From: Ruminococcaceae bacterium UBA3710
GTDB lineage: Bacteria > Bacillota > Clostridia > Oscillospirales > Acutalibacteraceae
Assembly (NCBI GenBank): GCA_002371985.1
Contig: DFHZ01000163.1
Span: 1 to 6,894, forward strand
Reading direction: 5' to 3'
DNA length: 6,894 nt
Of the stretch, positions 4,973-6,894 are shown piece after piece; the stretch's first letter is position 1, and each line of letters begins with the position of its first letter. A model generated the notes under the pieces. It was given only the letters and a program-made list of their open reading frames with translations, made no database searches and had not been told where the DNA came from. The translations under genes and the position numbers were made by a program.

Positions 4973-5644
4973 ATGCGTTCTGTAAAATTAAACACCTTTA
5001 AAAAAATTATAGATACACTTATGACCATTATTTTACTTTGCCTTATGGCATATCAAGTTACAGGCGAAGCATTACACGAGTGGTTAGGCATATCAATGAC
5101 CGTTTTGGTGATACTTCATAATTTTCTTAATTTCAAGTGGTATGCCACACTTTTTAAAGGAAAACATAATGCTTATAGAATAGTTACTGTTGTTTTTAAC
5201 ATTTTACTTTTTGTATCTATTATCCTTACTGCTATCTGCGGAATGGCGATAAGTACACATACATTGCCGTTTTTGTATGGAATTTTGCCTATCTCGTTTG
5301 CCAGGCGATTTCATCTTGCTATGTCTTTTTGGTCTTTTATACTTATGGGTTTTCATTTGGGATTACATATTCCAGCATTGTTTTCGGCTTTTAAACTAAA
5401 TGTCAGGATTAAAAAAGTTATTATTGCAATATTTATTTGCATATCTGCTTTTGGTTTTTGGTATTTTATAAATAGCAAAATAACCGACTATATCTTTTTT
5501 AAAACACCTTTTGCTTTTTTTGATTACAATAAATCAAATCTTCTTGTCTTTTTTGAAAACTTTTCAATTCTTATTTTCTTTGCCTCAATGGGGACAACAA
5601 TTGCAATTTTATTAAAGCCAAGAAAAAAACACCTTTCCGATTAA
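4973..5644 (+). CDS. DUF4405 six-helix membrane protein, possible b-type cytochrome
   Basis: This 223-residue protein is predicted to have about six membrane segments (roughly 11-29, 37-55, 70-92, 113-135, 147-165, 190-213) and a basic C-terminus (KPRKKH). The first four helices fit DUF4405 (PF14358), whose members look like small cytochrome b-type proteins. Histidines in or next to the helices (H35, H49, H114, H128, H132, including FHLGLH) could be heme ligands. A role in moving electrons across the membrane to or from the flavodoxin encoded just upstream is inference. The ATG at 4973 follows GGGAG (4960-4964) by 8 nt; an ATG at 4934 would lie inside the flavodoxin gene and has no ribosome site. 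The last codons and the stop are inside the terminator hairpin. Confidence 0.82.
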   Translation: MRSVKLNTFKKIIDTLMTIILLCLMAYQVTGEALHEWLGISMTVLVILHNFLNFKWYATLFKGKHNAYRIVTVVFNILLFVSIILTAICGMAISTHTLPFLYGILPISFARRFHLAMSFWSFILMGFHLGLHIPALFSAFKLNVRIKKVIIAIFICISAFGFWYFINSKITDYIFFKTPFAFFDYNKSNLLVFFENFSILIFFASMGTTIAILLKPRKKHLSD

Positions 5645-5662
5645 ACTCGGAAAGGTGTTTTT
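5623..5662. terminator. Bidirectional terminator between convergent genes
   Basis: A perfect 16-bp inverted repeat (5625-5640 with 5647-5662) has a 6-nt loop. The plus strand ends in TTTTT and the minus strand in seven T, so it can stop transcripts from both directions. The left arm encodes the last residues of the DUF4405 protein, and its TAA stop (5642-5644) lies in the loop. The minus-strand gene ends 14 bp to the right. Confidence 0.92.
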
Positions 5663-5675
5663 AAAGATTAAAATA

Positions 5676-6347
5676 TTATTTTATAGCATCAAAAATCTTT
5701 TTAGAAGCCATATAACTCTTTTCGGTTTTTTTGTCCTTCTCTAATTGAGTACCTTTAATTCTTCGGATACTTATTGATAAGTTTTGCGGATTTGTAAAAG
5801 CATCATCTTTAACATACTCATAGAAGTCTTCAGACAGAGGAATTGGCTCACCGTCAAACAAAGTATTTTCCGTTGTATTTATATTATCAAAATACTTGAT
5901 TGATTTATCGTCTGTTATATAAAGAAGGGCAGACGGTTCGGAAGCAATCAAAACCTGTAGTTTAGTCATATTTGCTGTATTATTTGAATTGGGGTCAACC
6001 GAACAATTTGCAACCATAATATGAACTTCACCATCACCGTTTACATCATCACAGTATTTTTCAAAATATGATGCCATTTTTGTAGTATATGAGTCTAAAA
6101 CAGGTTGATAGGTAAAATATACTATTTGCAGGTCATATTTAGTTCTTGTTGCACATTGAGTTATCATAATAGCAACAGTAATCAAAATAAGGATAGTTGC
6201 AATTATCAGTTTGCTGTAATGATACCAGATATTTGAAATCTTTTCCCCGAATGTTTTAGGGACAATCTCAATTTCGCTCGGTTTAGGTCCCGAATCCATT
6301 TCGCCTGACTGCATTTTTTTTAATTCTAAAAATTCTTTTCGTGCCAA
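5676..6347 (-). CDS. Single-pass membrane protein of unknown function, downstream of potD
   Basis: The product (223 residues from TTG 6347) has a charged cytoplasmic N-terminus, one transmembrane helix (about 47-63, LIIATILILITVAIMIT), and an outer domain of about 155 residues with no domain I recognise. DVNGDGEV (101-108) resembles a single calcium-binding loop. The coordinates use the only conventional start near the 5' end, but TTG 6347 has no ribosome site. A strong GAGGTGA lies upstream with correct spacing to an in-frame ACG at 6384-6386, which would add 13 residues (ACG, then AKKESETIKQQK); the real or ancestral start is probably there. It follows the PotD-type gene closely on the same strand, so it is probably in the polyamine-transport operon, last before the bidirectional terminator. 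Function not known. Confidence 0.75.
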   Translation of the reverse strand: MARKEFLELKKMQSGEMDSGPKPSEIEIVPKTFGEKISNIWYHYSKLIIATILILITVAIMITQCATRTKYDLQIVYFTYQPVLDSYTTKMASYFEKYCDDVNGDGEVHIMVANCSVDPNSNNTANMTKLQVLIASEPSALLYITDDKSIKYFDNINTTENTLFDGEPIPLSEDFYEYVKDDAFTNPQNLSISIRRIKGTQLEKDKKTEKSYMASKKIFDAIK

Positions 6348-6383
6348 CTTTTGTTGTTTGATGGTTTCGCTTTCTTTTTTAGC

Positions 6384-6399
6384 CGTGATTTTTCACCTC
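6384..6399 (-). promoter_or_regulatory. Ribosome site facing an ACG codon, likely true or lost start
   Basis: On the minus strand GAGGTG (6394-6399) is followed after 7 nt by ACG (6384-6386), in frame with the membrane protein that ends at 5676. The next codons, GCT AAA AAA GAA, read AKKE, a common start after Met. An ATG changed to ACG, a rare ACG start, or a base-call error would explain it. Confidence 0.5.
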
Positions 6400-6400
6400 G

Positions 6401-6894
6401 TTAGTATAGTTTTAAATCTATCCATAAATTTTCATAATATGAGCGGATTTCAGGGTCAATATCGTGATAATATTCGGTATACGGCATATCTTTCTCATCG
6501 GGATAGAGGATAGGGTCTTGATAATAACAGTAGTCTTCATTATTTATTACCGAGGAATTAGGGGAAGCATATCCGATATACTCGGCATTTTGCAAAGCAA
6601 TTTCGGGCTCAAGCAGGAAATTGATATACATTAGTGCCGCTTCATAGTTTTTAACCGATGACGGTATACAAACTGCATCAACGAAAATATTTGTGCCTTC
6701 TTCGGGATAATAGAATTTTAAATCGGGATTTGTGTCAAGCATTGTCAGGTAATCACCGGCATAATACGGACCGATTCCTGCTTCACCGGTTTCCATTTTG
6801 CCGTAAATCTCATCCATAACATAAGATTGAAGAACGCTTTTGCCTTTTTTAAGGAGTTCACAAGCCTCAAACCATTCTGATTTTTTAGTTGAAT
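6401..6894 (-). CDS. potD: PotD-type spermidine/putrescine-binding protein, C-terminal part
   Basis: The visible 163 residues are the C-terminal part of an extracellular solute-binding protein of the polyamine ABC transporter family; the N-terminus, with the signal peptide, is beyond the right edge. Recognisable parts are WFEACELLKKGK and the following SVLQSYVMDEI near the start, the ligand-pocket stretch GEAGIGPYYAGDYLTML, YYPEEGTNIFVDAVCIPSS (the usual family reading is EG...W/F.D..CIP), and NYEAALMYINFLLEPEIALQNAEYIGYASPN. PotD binds spermidine or putrescine outside the membrane and delivers it to the PotABC permease. An apparent internal ATG at 6817 is not the start, because the frame and the homology both continue upstream to the edge. 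The membrane protein gene follows on the same strand. Exact ligand preference cannot be read from this fragment. Confidence 0.9.
   Translation of the reverse strand, partial: STKKSEWFEACELLKKGKSVLQSYVMDEIYGKMETGEAGIGPYYAGDYLTMLDTNPDLKFYYPEEGTNIFVDAVCIPSSVKNYEAALMYINFLLEPEIALQNAEYIGYASPNSSVINNEDYCYYQDPILYPDEKDMPYTEYYHDIDPEIRSYYENLWIDLKLY

Noticed and set aside
6024..6047. DVNGDGEV as a dockerin or EF-hand domain
   Set aside because: Only one such loop and no duplicated repeat or flanking helices of a dockerin; noted only as a possible calcium loop.
1..6894. CRISPR array, insertion sequence, integrase or toxin-antitoxin pair
   Set aside because: No regularly spaced repeats, transposase or integrase motifs, or paired small toxin/antitoxin genes were seen on either strand.

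Overview
The window looks like chromosomal DNA from a low-GC Clostridia-type Firmicute, probably a gut anaerobe of the Oscillospiraceae/Lachnospiraceae kind. The signs are AT-rich genes with strong AGGAG-type ribosome sites, a tRNA gene with an encoded CCA end, U-tailed hairpin terminators, a tiny Cys/Gly-rich membrane peptide, and families common in clostridia (DUF1848, DUF4405, class M sirtuin, PotD). The species cannot be named from this sequence.

Layout. Positions 1-124 (minus strand) hold the first 20 nt of a probable tRNA-Ser leaving the window, its perfect consensus promoter, and the terminator of the next gene. Positions 145-255 (minus) encode a 36-residue Cys-rich micropeptide that is too short for ordinary gene finders. 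Positions 332-503 (plus) hold a complete tRNA-Ser(GGA) unit with promoter and terminator. From 541 a plus-strand cluster starts from its own promoter: a DUF1848 protein with a C-terminal radical-SAM-like cysteine cluster, a zinc-type macrodomain ADP-ribose hydrolase, and a class M sirtuin (SirTM) whose start overlaps the macrodomain gene. A 247-bp gap follows, containing the broken C-terminal end of an aldo/keto reductase and an unassigned open frame. Then comes a redox group: a carboxymuconolactone-decarboxylase/cupin fusion, a lipoprotein-anchored flavodoxin, and a six-helix, histidine-rich DUF4405 membrane protein. A hairpin that is also coding sequence ends this block. Two minus-strand genes converge on it: a single-pass membrane protein of unknown function, and the C-terminal part of a PotD-type polyamine-binding protein that runs off the right edge.

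How the genes may work together. In characterised bacterial systems SirTM writes ADP-ribose onto a protein and the linked zinc macrodomain removes it; there the target is a lipoylated GcvH-like protein encoded in the same operon with a lipoate ligase. Neither of those genes is visible here, and a DUF1848 protein is the first gene of the operon instead. The best candidate for an undescribed system is therefore a DUF1848-macrodomain-SirTM ADP-ribosylation module, possibly tied to the redox genes downstream. That link is inferred from gene order alone. The aldo/keto reductase remnant suggests that the redox part has lost a member.
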